DNA of 7,888 nt from Bacillota bacterium (GCA_028287415.1 JAQBPS010000419.1:1-7888), one strand, 5' to 3'. Positions 1 through 5,740 are shown, counted from the first letter of the stretch. Notes: generated by a model not told the origin, from the letters alone. Numbers and translations: made by a program.

Positions 1-845
1 GCCCCGTTGATCGCATCGATCTCGGTGGGGCGGCCCCGCTCGACGTCCTGGAGCATGGAGGAGCGGTTGGCGGCGGTGGCGCGGGCGACGGCCACGGCCC
101 GGGCGCCCGAGTCGCCGTCAAGGATCACACCGCTGGCGGCAGCGACCTGAGCCGCCTCGCGGGCGGCGGCCTCCAGCAGGCGGCGGGCGCCGGGGCGCTC
201 GACCAGCTCCCCGTTCGGCACGCGTAAGATCGCGCTCAGTGCGTTGATGCCGCAGTTGACGGCCAGCTTGCCCCAGAGCAGTGGCAGCGGGTCGGGGCGG
301 ACTTCGGTGGGAAACCCGGCTTCATTCAGCAGCGCAGCCACGTGAGCCGCCAGGACTGGCGCCGTGACTGGCGCCGTGCCCGACGCAGCGCCCGGCGCCA
401 CACCTGGCGCAGCGCCCCCGCCCCACGGTGCGATCACAGTGGGGCCAAGACCGCCGAGCCGCACCCGCCCCGGCCCCAGCAAGGTCGCACCCAGCGCTGT
501 CGTGCCCGCCAGCACCCGGCCGGCGCCGCAGACCGCCGCCAGCGCCTCCGCGTTCCCCAGCCCGTTCTGGAGTGTCAGTGCGACCGTCTCCGGCCCGACC
601 GCCCCCTCCGCCCAGCGCAGCGCATCCGCTGTGGCGTAAGCCTTCACCAGGACGATCAGCAGGTCGACCGGGCCGGCGGGGCGGTCCGTCACCCGCACCG
701 CCACGGGCTCGTGCCCCTCCACCGCCACATCGGCAAACCCCGGCGCCCGCGCAAACAGCCACACCTCATGAGCGGTGCGGCTTGCGAGCGCCCACGCGAA
801 GAGGCTGCCCATCGCCCCTGCCCCGAGGACACCGACCCTGGTCAC
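1..845 (-). CDS. panE: 2-dehydropantoate 2-reductase (ketopantoate reductase), 3' end cut by window
   Basis: NADPH-dependent reduction of ketopantoate to pantoate, the second step of pantothenate/CoA synthesis, in the cytosol. The frame is open from the GTG at 845 to base 3 (281 codons). The family is usually about 300 residues, so only a short C-terminus is missing. Residues 8-13 give the nucleotide-binding GxGxxG (GAGAMG). VKAYAT places K68 where E. coli has K72. LQNGLGN follows at about 92-98. WGKLAVNCGIN supplies the catalytic lysine K193 with N197 and N201, the spacing of E. coli K176/N180/N184. GRPTEIDAING holds E275, the counterpart of E256. The GTG overlaps the panB stop in GTGA, which fixes the start and implies translational coupling. 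Unusual: residues about 141-165 form a Gly/Ala/Pro-rich loop encoded partly by a 12-base tandem repeat. Function is near certain from motifs and context. Confidence 0.95.
   Translation of the reverse strand, partial: MTRVGVLGAGAMGSLFAWALASRTAHEVWLFARAPGFADVAVEGHEPVAVRVTDRPAGPVDLLIVLVKAYATADALRWAEGAVGPETVALTLQNGLGNAEALAAVCGAGRVLAGTTALGATLLGPGRVRLGGLGPTVIAPWGGGAAPGVAPGAASGTAPVTAPVLAAHVAALLNEAGFPTEVRPDPLPLLWGKLAVNCGINALSAILRVPNGELVERPGARRLLEAAAREAAQVAAASGVILDGDSGARAVAVARATAANRSSMLQDVERGRPTEIDAING
357..380 (-). repeat. 12-base direct repeat inside panE
   Basis: Two adjacent copies of tggcgccgtgac, the second ending in c instead of ac at its last positions, give a repeated T-A-P-V. The surrounding 360-425 is also GGCGCC-rich and codes a Gly/Ala/Pro-rich loop. 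The repeat is in frame and short enough that coincidence in high-GC DNA is possible. Confidence 0.5.
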
Positions 846-1765
846 GGCGCCACTGGCTCCGGTTGCGGCTCCGGCTGCGCCACCGGCTCCGGCTCCGGCT
901 CCGGCTGCGCCACCGGCTCCCGCTCCCGCTCCGCCGTCGCCCGCAGCAACTCTTCGCGCTTCATGTTGAACGAGTGCTCCGGCGCCGGGAACGTGCCGGC
1001 ATCCACCTCGTGACAGTAAGCCGCCAGCCCTTCAGCGATCGCCTCACCCGCCGCCGCAAACCGCTTGACGAACCGCGGCTGGAGCCGGTCGTACAGGCCG
1101 AACATGTCATGCCAGACCAGCACCTGACCGTCGCACCCCGCCCCCGCCCCGATCCCGATCGTCGGGATGCTGATACACCCGGTCACATGCGCCGCCAGCT
1201 GCGTCGGCACCAGCTCGAGGACGAGACTGAACGCGCCCGCCTGCTCCAGCGCCCGCGCATCGGCAATGATCTGCCGCGCCGCCGCCGCCTCCCGCCCCTG
1301 CACCTTCCAGCCGCCCAGTGCAGCCGCTGTCTGCGGGGTCAGGCCGAGGTGCCCCATCACCGGGATGCCCCCGCGCACCAACGCCCGCACGGTCTCTGCG
1401 ATCTGCGCCCCGCCCTCCAGCTTGACGCAGTCCGCCCCCGCCTTCATCAGCTCGTTCGCATTGGCGACCGCCTGCTCACAGCTGACGTTGTAGCTGCCGA
1501 ACGGCATGTCCGCGATGATGAACTTGGACGGCGCCCCCTTGATCACCGGGCGCAGGTGGTGCAGCATCTCGGCCATCGTCACCTGCGTGGTGCCGCTGTA
1601 GCCCAGCATCACCATGCCGAGGCTGTCGCCGACGAGGATCGCATCCACCGGCGAGCGGTCGGCAAGTAACGCCCCCGTATAGTCGTAAGCGGTCACTAGT
1701 TTAAGCTTGCGGCCCTCGCGCTTCGCGGCCCGGAACCCCGGCAGGGTCAGGCGTTCTTCGGTCAT
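842..1765 (-). CDS. panB: 3-methyl-2-oxobutanoate hydroxymethyltransferase
   Basis: Transfers a hydroxymethyl group from methylenetetrahydrofolate to 2-oxoisovalerate to form ketopantoate, the substrate of PanE encoded next. It is a cytosolic TIM-barrel enzyme needing Mg2+. Seen: VTAYDY near residue 25, VGDSLG with D47, IADMPFGSY with D86, KLEGG with K115/E117, and ELVP with E184. These match the metal ligands and catalytic residues known in E. coli PanB (D45, D84, K112, E114, E181). GHLGLTPQ and IGIGAGAGCDGQ are also typical. The ATG at 1765 is chosen because AAAGGG (1775-1780 on the forward strand) lies 9 bases upstream; a GTG one codon earlier at 1768 is equally possible. The protein has 307 residues against about 264 in E. 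coli. The excess is a C-terminal tail from about residue 279 made of a Pro/Glu-rich repeat (VAQPEPEPEP type), not part of the enzyme fold. It follows the peptidase gene by 87 bases. Confidence 0.97.
   Translation of the reverse strand: MTEERLTLPGFRAAKREGRKLKLVTAYDYTGALLADRSPVDAILVGDSLGMVMLGYSGTTQVTMAEMLHHLRPVIKGAPSKFIIADMPFGSYNVSCEQAVANANELMKAGADCVKLEGGAQIAETVRALVRGGIPVMGHLGLTPQTAAALGGWKVQGREAAAARQIIADARALEQAGAFSLVLELVPTQLAAHVTGCISIPTIGIGAGAGCDGQVLVWHDMFGLYDRLQPRFVKRFAAAGEAIAEGLAAYCHEVDAGTFPAPEHSFNMKREELLRATAEREREPVAQPEPEPEPVAQPEPQPEPVAP
845..934 (-). repeat. 30-base tandem repeat, about three copies, coding the PanB tail
   Basis: Three consecutive 30-base units (845-874, 875-904, 905-934) share the core ctgcgccaccggctcc on the forward strand. 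The middle copy is cleanest and the outer two are degenerate. Thirty bases is ten codons, so the array reads in frame as a repeated Pro-Glu-rich decapeptide containing VAQP. It ends within a few bases of the panB stop and the panE start, so changes in copy number would move neither frame. Confidence 0.8.
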
Positions 1766-1852
1766 CACATGCCACCCTTTCTCGTCTCAGCCTTCGTAGT
1801 GAAGGTCTCAGCGGTACGGGTCGTTCTCATCCACTATGCGGCGCACACGGGA

Positions 1853-2884
1853 TTATCCCTGTGAATGCTGATGCGGCTGCCCCGCCCGGCGCACCGCATC
1901 CAGCACCGCCAGTTCGACGGCAATCGCCGCGGCCGTCCCGGCCACCGTCGCATCGACCTGCTGATCGCCGGCGGCCAGGCAGAAAAGCGTGTCGCCATCG
2001 TACATCGTATGGATCGGCGAAATCGAACGGGCAAGGCCGTCGTGAGCCATGCGGGCGACCTTGTTCGCCGCCTCCTTGGTCAGGCGCCCGCCCACGGCCA
2101 CCACCCCGATGGTCGTGTTCTGCCCCGCATCGGCAGCGAGTGCGCCACGCGGAACGCCGGACAGCAGCAGGCGGGTCGTGTCGGCAAAGCCGCCATCATC
2201 CGGCAGCAAGCCCGCGCCCCCATCCGGCAGCGAGCCCGCGCCCCCATCCGGCAGCCTGGCCCCCGCCACAATCTTACCGGCCTCGCGGTCCCACACATCG
2301 CCAAAGGGATTGACGGCCACCACCGCCCCGACGATGATGCCCCCCGCCAGCACGCTGGCGCTCCCGATGCCTGTGCGGGTGGCCTGCGCCATCCCGAGGA
2401 TCTTGCCGGCAGTGCAGCCGGTGCCGGCCCCGTGCCAGCCACGCGCCAGCGGCCCGCCTGCACCCGCCTCAGCGGCGGCGCATGCTGCGTAGCCCATCGC
2501 TGCGGTCGGGCGCACCCCGGCGCTGCCGATGCCCAGGTCATACAGCACCGCAGCCGGTACGATCGGCACCACCGCATCGCCCGTGTGAAAACCGATACCG
2601 CGCTCTTCCAGATAGCGCATCGCACCATCGGCCGCGGCAAGGCCGTAGGCGCTGCCCCCGCAGAGCAGGACGGCATGCGCATGCTCGACCAGGTTGCCGG
2701 GGCGGCACAGGTCGGTCTCGCGGGTGCCCGGTGCGGAGCCCTCGACCGCCACGCCCACGATCGCGCCGGCGGGCGCGAGGACGGCGGTCACCCCGGTCAG
2801 TGCATCATGATCCTGGGCATGCCCGGCGAGAATGCCCGGTACATCGGTAATGTCGTTGTTCGGACCATGCGGCCAGCTGGTCAT
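1853..2884 (-). CDS. P1-family (S58, DmpA/NylC-like) N-terminal-nucleophile peptidase
   Basis: 343 residues of the family covering L-aminopeptidase D-Ala-esterase DmpA, beta-aminopeptidases (BapA) and nylon-oligomer hydrolase NylC. These are made as one chain and self-cleave, exposing a Ser or Thr nucleophile. Seen: NDITDVPGILAGH at the N-terminus, LCGGSAYGLAAADG at 74-87, K161 in GCTAGKILG, N192 in VNPFGDVW, the predicted cleavage site N256|T257 in QNTTIGVV, and DGD at 296-298 in MYDGDTLF. K161, N192, T257 and the DxD pair correspond in order and spacing to the NylC catalytic set (Lys189, Asn219, Thr267, Asp306/Asp308). Cleavage would give an alpha chain of about 256 residues and a beta chain of about 87. 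No signal peptide is visible, so it is probably cytosolic. ATG start; AAGGA lies about 11 bases upstream. An LPDGGAG-type octapeptide repeat occupies 211-232. The true substrate is unknown; its place between a vitamin-type transporter and panB suggests a pantothenate-related amide or peptide. Confidence 0.92.
   Translation of the reverse strand: MTSWPHGPNNDITDVPGILAGHAQDHDALTGVTAVLAPAGAIVGVAVEGSAPGTRETDLCRPGNLVEHAHAVLLCGGSAYGLAAADGAMRYLEERGIGFHTGDAVVPIVPAAVLYDLGIGSAGVRPTAAMGYAACAAAEAGAGGPLARGWHGAGTGCTAGKILGMAQATRTGIGSASVLAGGIIVGAVVAVNPFGDVWDREAGKIVAGARLPDGGAGSLPDGGAGLLPDDGGFADTTRLLLSGVPRGALAADAGQNTTIGVVAVGGRLTKEAANKVARMAHDGLARSISPIHTMYDGDTLFCLAAGDQQVDATVAGTAAAIAVELAVLDAVRRAGQPHQHSQG
2192..2256 (-). 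repeat. 24-base tandem repeat inside the P1 peptidase gene
   Basis: The segment agcccgcgcccccatccggc begins at 2209 and again at 2233, a 24-base period, with a third partial and diverged copy towards 2192. In frame it codes LPDGGAGS, LPDGGAGL and LPDDGG (residues 211-232), just before the strand leading to the predicted autocleavage site. The copies are almost identical at the DNA level, including third codon positions, which suggests recent duplication by slippage. Confidence 0.8.
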
Positions 2885-2921
2885 GATTGAGATTTTCCTT
2901 TCTGTGGTGAGCGCGCCAAAC

Positions 2922-2950
2922 AGCCGCCCCCCAGGTAACCGGAGGCGGCT
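2922..2950 (-). terminator. Weak hairpin between the S component and peptidase genes
   Basis: AGCCGCC at 2922-2928 pairs with GGCGGCT at 2944-2950. After one mismatch two further G-C pairs close a short loop. Read on the minus strand it follows the S-component stop by about 12 bases, but only GTTTGG follows it, so it lacks a proper U-tract. It may be an mRNA-stabilising or attenuating hairpin within the operon rather than a terminator. Confidence 0.35.
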
Positions 2951-2962
2951 GATTGCAGTTGC

Positions 2963-3520
2963 TTATGCGGCATCCCCGGGCCGGGGCGCATAGCCCTGCC
3001 TCCGGACATAACCTGCGCGTACCAACGCGAGCCCGACGGGCAGTGTCACTGCCGCCGCGACGATGATCTCGGGCAAGCCGTGGATCACGCCGACAGTCAG
3101 GGCAACGCCGCGTGGGAGGTAACCGCGCAGCACGGCCATGCCCAGCACCAGGCAGGTGTTGGTCAGCGTACCGACGACAGCGGCTGCCACCAGCCCGGTG
3201 CCCATCTTGAAGCGGCGGAGTCCGAGGAAGGCATAGGCCGCAGTAATGCCGATGATGATACGGGGCAGCACGGCCACCAGCGGGTCAGCGAACATGGGAC
3301 TGCTCGGCTGCATCAGGCTGAAGATGCCGAAGATCAGCCCGACCAGGCCGCCAACAATGGGCCCTTCGGCAACCGCTGCGAGGATCACGGGGACATGCAT
3401 GATCGTGGCGGTTCCGGCCGCTGTAGGAACCGGAATAAACCCGAGTCGCGTGACGCCCAGCACAATGCTGACGGCGCCGAGCATGCCGGTGATCGCCATC
3501 TTCCGGACTGTGAGATTCAC
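2963..3520 (-). CDS. ECF transporter S component (vitamin-type substrate-binding membrane protein)
   Basis: 185-residue, strongly hydrophobic protein. About six membrane segments can be placed near residues 9-28, 37-52, 54-70, 82-101, 108-131 and 140-168, with a basic C-terminal tail. TRLGFIPVP, TATIMHVPVI, GPIVGGLVGLIFG, LPRIIIG and GTLTNTCLVLG resemble the ECF S-component family that includes the pantothenate transporter PanT. S components bind a vitamin at the outer face and work with an EcfT/EcfA energising module, not encoded here, so a shared module elsewhere is implied. GTG start at 3520, preceded by GAGGG with a 7-base spacer; the ATG seven bases further upstream is in another frame. 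It is 78 bases ahead of the peptidase gene. Pantothenate, or a precursor or derivative, is the best guess for substrate from the panB/panE context. The family call is firm; the substrate is inferred. Confidence 0.85.
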   Translation of the reverse strand: MNLTVRKMAITGMLGAVSIVLGVTRLGFIPVPTAAGTATIMHVPVILAAVAEGPIVGGLVGLIFGIFSLMQPSSPMFADPLVAVLPRIIIGITAAYAFLGLRRFKMGTGLVAAAVVGTLTNTCLVLGMAVLRGYLPRGVALTVGVIHGLPEIIVAAAVTLPVGLALVRAGYVRRQGYAPRPGDAA

Positions 3521-3586
3521 GGTGCATCCCTCTTTCAGATAGTGGTGACGCCCGCCATGGTAATTCGCCGAGTCGGGACTTGGGTC

Positions 3587-3681
3587 CTTTTTATTGACGC
3601 GGATTTGCGGAGTACACGGATTTTAAAACCCGCTGATTATCACGCAAATCCGCGGTGTCCGCAAATCCGAGTCAATAAATG
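3587..3681. repeat. Inverted-repeat element, copy A
   Basis: A 22-base arm at 3590-3611 (TTTATTGAC, then CGGATTTGCGGA after one base) is matched on the opposite strand by 3658-3679 with a single mismatch. Inside, CGCAAATCCG occurs twice with a 17-base period (3643-3652 and 3660-3669), and an A/T-rich centre includes ATTTTAAAA. The left half aligns almost base for base with the left half of copy B at 5597-5717. No open reading frame fits inside, so it is a small non-coding dispersed repeat, MITE- or REP-like. It sits 8 bases beyond the plsC stop and about 67 bases upstream of the S-component start. Confidence 0.75.
3636..3664 (-). promoter_or_regulatory. Possible promoter inside element A, facing the pan operon
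   Basis: On the minus strand, TTGCGG (3659-3664) and GATAAT (3636-3641) are separated by 17 bases. The -10 matches the sigma70 consensus at five of six positions; the -35 matches only at TTG. It would give a leader of roughly 108 bases before the S-component GTG. No stronger candidate was seen between plsC and that gene. Confidence 0.3.
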
Positions 3682-3688
3682 TCTTATG

Positions 3689-4381
3689 TCAGCTATAATG
3701 CCCACGGTATGCCTGAGGCAAAAGCTCCGCCACCCGGCGCATCATCGCATCGGCTAACAGCTGCCGCTCATCCTCTCCCGCTGCCGCTGCAACGGCCAGG
3801 TCGCCCACGGCAAACGGCTTACCGATCCAGACATCGATCCGGGCGTGGCGCGGCTGCTCGCCGCCCATGTCCCGGTCATTGATCGGCAGGAACTTCTCCG
3901 TACCCGCCAGCGCCACGGGCACCACGGGCACGCCCGCCCGGCGGGCGATCAGGGCGGCGCCCCGCTTCGCCGGCAGCAACTCGCCGTTCCGGCTGCGCGT
4001 CCCCTCAGGGAAGATCAGCACCGAGTTGCCCTGCTTGAGCATCTCCACCGCCCGCTTGAACGCCTCCACGTCCGCGGAGTTGGGGCGGATCGGGATCGTC
4101 TCCACCGCCTCCGCCCCGACGCGCGTCAGCAGCGTGCCCTGGAGCTTCACCCCGGCCAGGAAGAAGACCCGCTTGGGTCGCAGAGCGCGGACCAGCGTGT
4201 ACCCGTCAGCATTTGACAGGTGATTGCAGATGAAGAGGCAGGGCCCGTCCGGGATCTGCTCCCGGCCGTGCACGTGCTCCTCCACATACCGGTTCCAGAT
4301 CAGCTCCATGCCGGAGCGGACAAGCTTCCGGCGGGCGCCGGCGGGCAGCATGGCGAGCAGTCGAAAAAAGAGCTGTACCAC
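3689..4381 (-). CDS. plsC: 1-acyl-sn-glycerol-3-phosphate acyltransferase family protein
   Basis: 230 residues, the usual size for PlsC. It acylates lysophosphatidic acid to phosphatidic acid at the inner face of the cytoplasmic membrane, using acyl-ACP or acyl-CoA. Seen in order: a hydrophobic N-terminus; the catalytic HX4D motif with H54 and D59 in CNHLSNADG; a region ending ETIPIRP at about 94-100; FPEGTRS at 124-130, which binds the glycerol phosphate; and VPVVPVALAGTEKFLP at 151-166. All four blocks of the family are present and intact. GTG start at 4381 with GGAGG ten bases upstream; the next in-frame ATG, at residue 11, would remove part of the membrane-associating end. It lies 28 bases after the MenC-family gene with no terminator between, so the two are probably co-transcribed. 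The exact acyl acceptor cannot be told from sequence; other lysophospholipids are possible. Confidence 0.92.
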   Translation of the reverse strand: MVQLFFRLLAMLPAGARRKLVRSGMELIWNRYVEEHVHGREQIPDGPCLFICNHLSNADGYTLVRALRPKRVFFLAGVKLQGTLLTRVGAEAVETIPIRPNSADVEAFKRAVEMLKQGNSVLIFPEGTRSRNGELLPAKRGAALIARRAGVPVVPVALAGTEKFLPINDRDMGGEQPRHARIDVWIGKPFAVGDLAVAAAAGEDERQLLADAMMRRVAELLPQAYRGHYS

Positions 4382-4409
4382 GGACCGACAACCTCCCGCT
4401 CAGTTTGGA

Positions 4410-5522
4410 TCAAATGGCGGCGATGACCCGATGGTCGACACAGTAGCGCTCGACCCGGTTTTTCATCACAGCGACGCCGATGCCCGCCCCCAGCGGCACC
4501 GCCAGGTAGCCGCCGGGCTCGAGCCGGGCAGCCGGCTCAACGATATCCTCCGCGAAGTACCGGTCGGAAGCAGAGGTGTCGCCGGGCAAGGTGAAGCCGG
4601 ACAGCGTCGTGAGGGCGATGTTGTGGGCCCGGCCCACGCCGGACTCCAGCATCCCGCCGCACCAGAGCGGCACAGCCCGCTTCACGCACAGGTCGTGCAG
4701 CTTGAGCAGCGGCGACAGACCGCCAACGCGCCCGACCTTGACGTTGATGATGCGGCAGGAGCCCAGGTCGAGCGCCTTGCGGGCGTCGGATGGCGTCAGG
4801 ATCGACTCGTCCAGGCAGATCGGCGTCTTCAGCCGGGCCTGGAGCTGCGCGTGGTCAACGATATCATCCTCCCCCAGCGGCTGCTCGATCATCATCAGCC
4901 CCAGGTCGTCCAGCCGCTCAAACAGCGGGATATCGGCAAGCGTGTAGGCCGAGTTGGCATCCGCCATCAGGGGGATGTTCCCGAACTCCGATCGCAGCGC
5001 CCGCAGCAGCTCCTCGTCCCACCCGGGCTTGATCTTGACCTTGATCCGGCGGTAGCCCTCGGACAGGAAGGTCTCGACCTGCCGGAGGGTAGCGCCGACC
5101 GACCCCTGAATCCCGACGCTGACCCCAACCGGAATCCGCTCCTTCACCCCGCCGAGCGCCTTGGCCAGCGGGATTGACCGGGCCTTGGCCCAGGCGTCCC
5201 AGAAGGCGTTGTTCAGCCCGGCCTTGGCGATGTGGTGGCCGCGGAGCGGCTCCCAGGCATCCGCCATCGTGTCGGGGTGCGAGAATCTCCGGCCCAGGAC
5301 GAGCGGGACCAGGAAGTCCTCAAGCATGTGCAGCGCGGTCTTCGTCGTCTCGTAGTTGTAGAGCGGCTCCGGCAGGGTCGAGACCTCGCCCCACCCCGTG
5401 ACGCCCTCGCTCTCTAGCTCGACGAGAATCAGCTCCCGCACCTTCTGCGTACCAAAGCTGGTCGTGAAGGGTTGCTTCAGGGGCAGTTGCAGCACGTGCA
5501 AGCCGATGCGCTCAATTTTCAC
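4410..5522 (-). CDS. menC: MenC2-type o-succinylbenzoate synthase / N-succinylamino acid racemase
   Basis: 370-residue enolase-superfamily enzyme. The family abstracts a proton alpha to a carboxylate: some members dehydrate SHCHC to o-succinylbenzoate in menaquinone synthesis, others racemise N-acylated amino acids, and several do both. Seen: capping-domain LKQPFTTSFGTQ near the start and GWGEVSTLPEPLYNYET; catalytic K161-x-K163 in RIKVKIKPGWD; Mg2+ ligands D188 (MADANSAYT), E213 (MIEQPLGEDD) and D238 (CLDES); and second-face lysine K262 in NVKVGRVGG. Both catalytic lysines sit at almost the positions known in Amycolatopsis NSAR (163 and 263). The GTG at 5522 is chosen: GGAGGG lies 9 bases upstream and a promoter at 5548-5576 leaves no room for the in-frame TTG at 5576. 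No other men gene is in the window, so the menaquinone role is unproven; the symbol denotes the family. Confidence 0.88.
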   Translation of the reverse strand: MKIERIGLHVLQLPLKQPFTTSFGTQKVRELILVELESEGVTGWGEVSTLPEPLYNYETTKTALHMLEDFLVPLVLGRRFSHPDTMADAWEPLRGHHIAKAGLNNAFWDAWAKARSIPLAKALGGVKERIPVGVSVGIQGSVGATLRQVETFLSEGYRRIKVKIKPGWDEELLRALRSEFGNIPLMADANSAYTLADIPLFERLDDLGLMMIEQPLGEDDIVDHAQLQARLKTPICLDESILTPSDARKALDLGSCRIINVKVGRVGGLSPLLKLHDLCVKRAVPLWCGGMLESGVGRAHNIALTTLSGFTLPGDTSASDRYFAEDIVEPAARLEPGGYLAVPLGAGIGVAVMKNRVERYCVDHRVIAAI

Positions 5523-5547
5523 GGGTGGGCCCCCTCCCCGGGTCAGG

Positions 5548-5576
5548 ATGTTACGTACCCTTTCGGCGCCAGTCAA
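5548..5576 (-). promoter_or_regulatory. Sigma70-like promoter of the menC-plsC unit
   Basis: On the minus strand TTGACT (5571-5576; five of six consensus bases) is followed after exactly 17 bases by TAACAT (5548-5553; four of six). Transcription would begin near 5541, giving a leader of only about 19 bases that still contains the GGAGGG ribosome-binding site (5532-5537) and the GTG at 5522. The fit of promoter, ribosome-binding site and start codon supports all three. Confidence 0.65.
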
Positions 5577-5596
5577 GCGATAGCCTTTGGCGGAGA

Positions 5597-5717
5597 CATT
5601 TTATTGCCACGGATTTCACGGCTTACACCGATTTTAAAAGCAAACACAGATCAAACCAAATAAAATATATATTTTTCCGAATCCGTGTAACCAGTGAAAT
5701 CCGTGGCTATAAAAATG
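5597..5717. repeat. Inverted-repeat element, copy B
   Basis: The left end (5597-5633) and the right end (5680-5717, read on the other strand) match over about 37 bases with a few differences. They share a perfect 14-base core GCCACGGATTTCAC at 5606-5619 and 5694-5707, followed on each side by TTACAC-GATT. Both ends begin CATTTT. The middle (about 5634-5679) is very A/T-rich and contains AAATAAAATATATATTTTT, in sharp contrast to the G/C-rich genes. Left half is homologous to copy A. No coding potential. It lies between the DUF3105 gene terminator and the menC promoter. Confidence 0.8.
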
Positions 5718-5740
5718 CCCCATTCCCCACTCCCACCAGC

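Noticed and set aside
845..934. Frameshift or sequencing artefact producing the PanB Pro/Glu tail
   Set aside because: The frame stays open through a regular 30-base repeat and ends in a GTGA overlap exactly at the start of an intact panE, which argues for a genuine coding tail.
428..1669. Long plus-strand open frame opposite panB and panE
   Set aside because: It is antisense to two enzymes with intact motifs, and its product is an Arg/Pro-rich string typical of the shadow frame of high-GC genes.
1791..1805. CCTTC-GTAGT-GAAGG hairpin upstream of panB as a terminator or attenuator
   Set aside because: Only five pairs and no U-tract; too weak to support a role.
1865..2890. Plus-strand open frame spanning the whole P1 peptidase gene
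   Set aside because: Same-phase shadow of a well-supported gene; no recognisable domain, no ribosome-binding site and no membrane or catalytic motif.
3521..3586. Riboswitch upstream of the ECF S-component gene
   Set aside because: Vitamin transporter genes often have one, but I see only a short GGAC/GTCC hairpin and none of the conserved cores of known vitamin riboswitches.
3643..3669. Start of a CRISPR-like array from the repeated CGCAAATCCG
   Set aside because: Only two 10-base copies 17 bases apart, inside an inverted-repeat element and with no cas genes.
3590..3679. Element A as the rho-independent terminator of plsC
   Set aside because: The stem is long, but on the minus strand it is followed by AAAAAGG rather than a U-tract, and its similarity to copy B marks it as a dispersed repeat.
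3080..3757. Plus-strand open frame covering the S-component gene and element A
   Set aside because: It crosses a repeat element and has a His/Asp/Gln-rich composition without motifs; the opposite strand gives a clear six-helix S component.
5523..5576. Upstream TTG start for the MenC-family gene, adding 18 residues
   Set aside because: The TTG overlaps the -35 box, the added residues do not resemble the family N-terminus, and the GTG at 5522 has a ribosome-binding site at good spacing.
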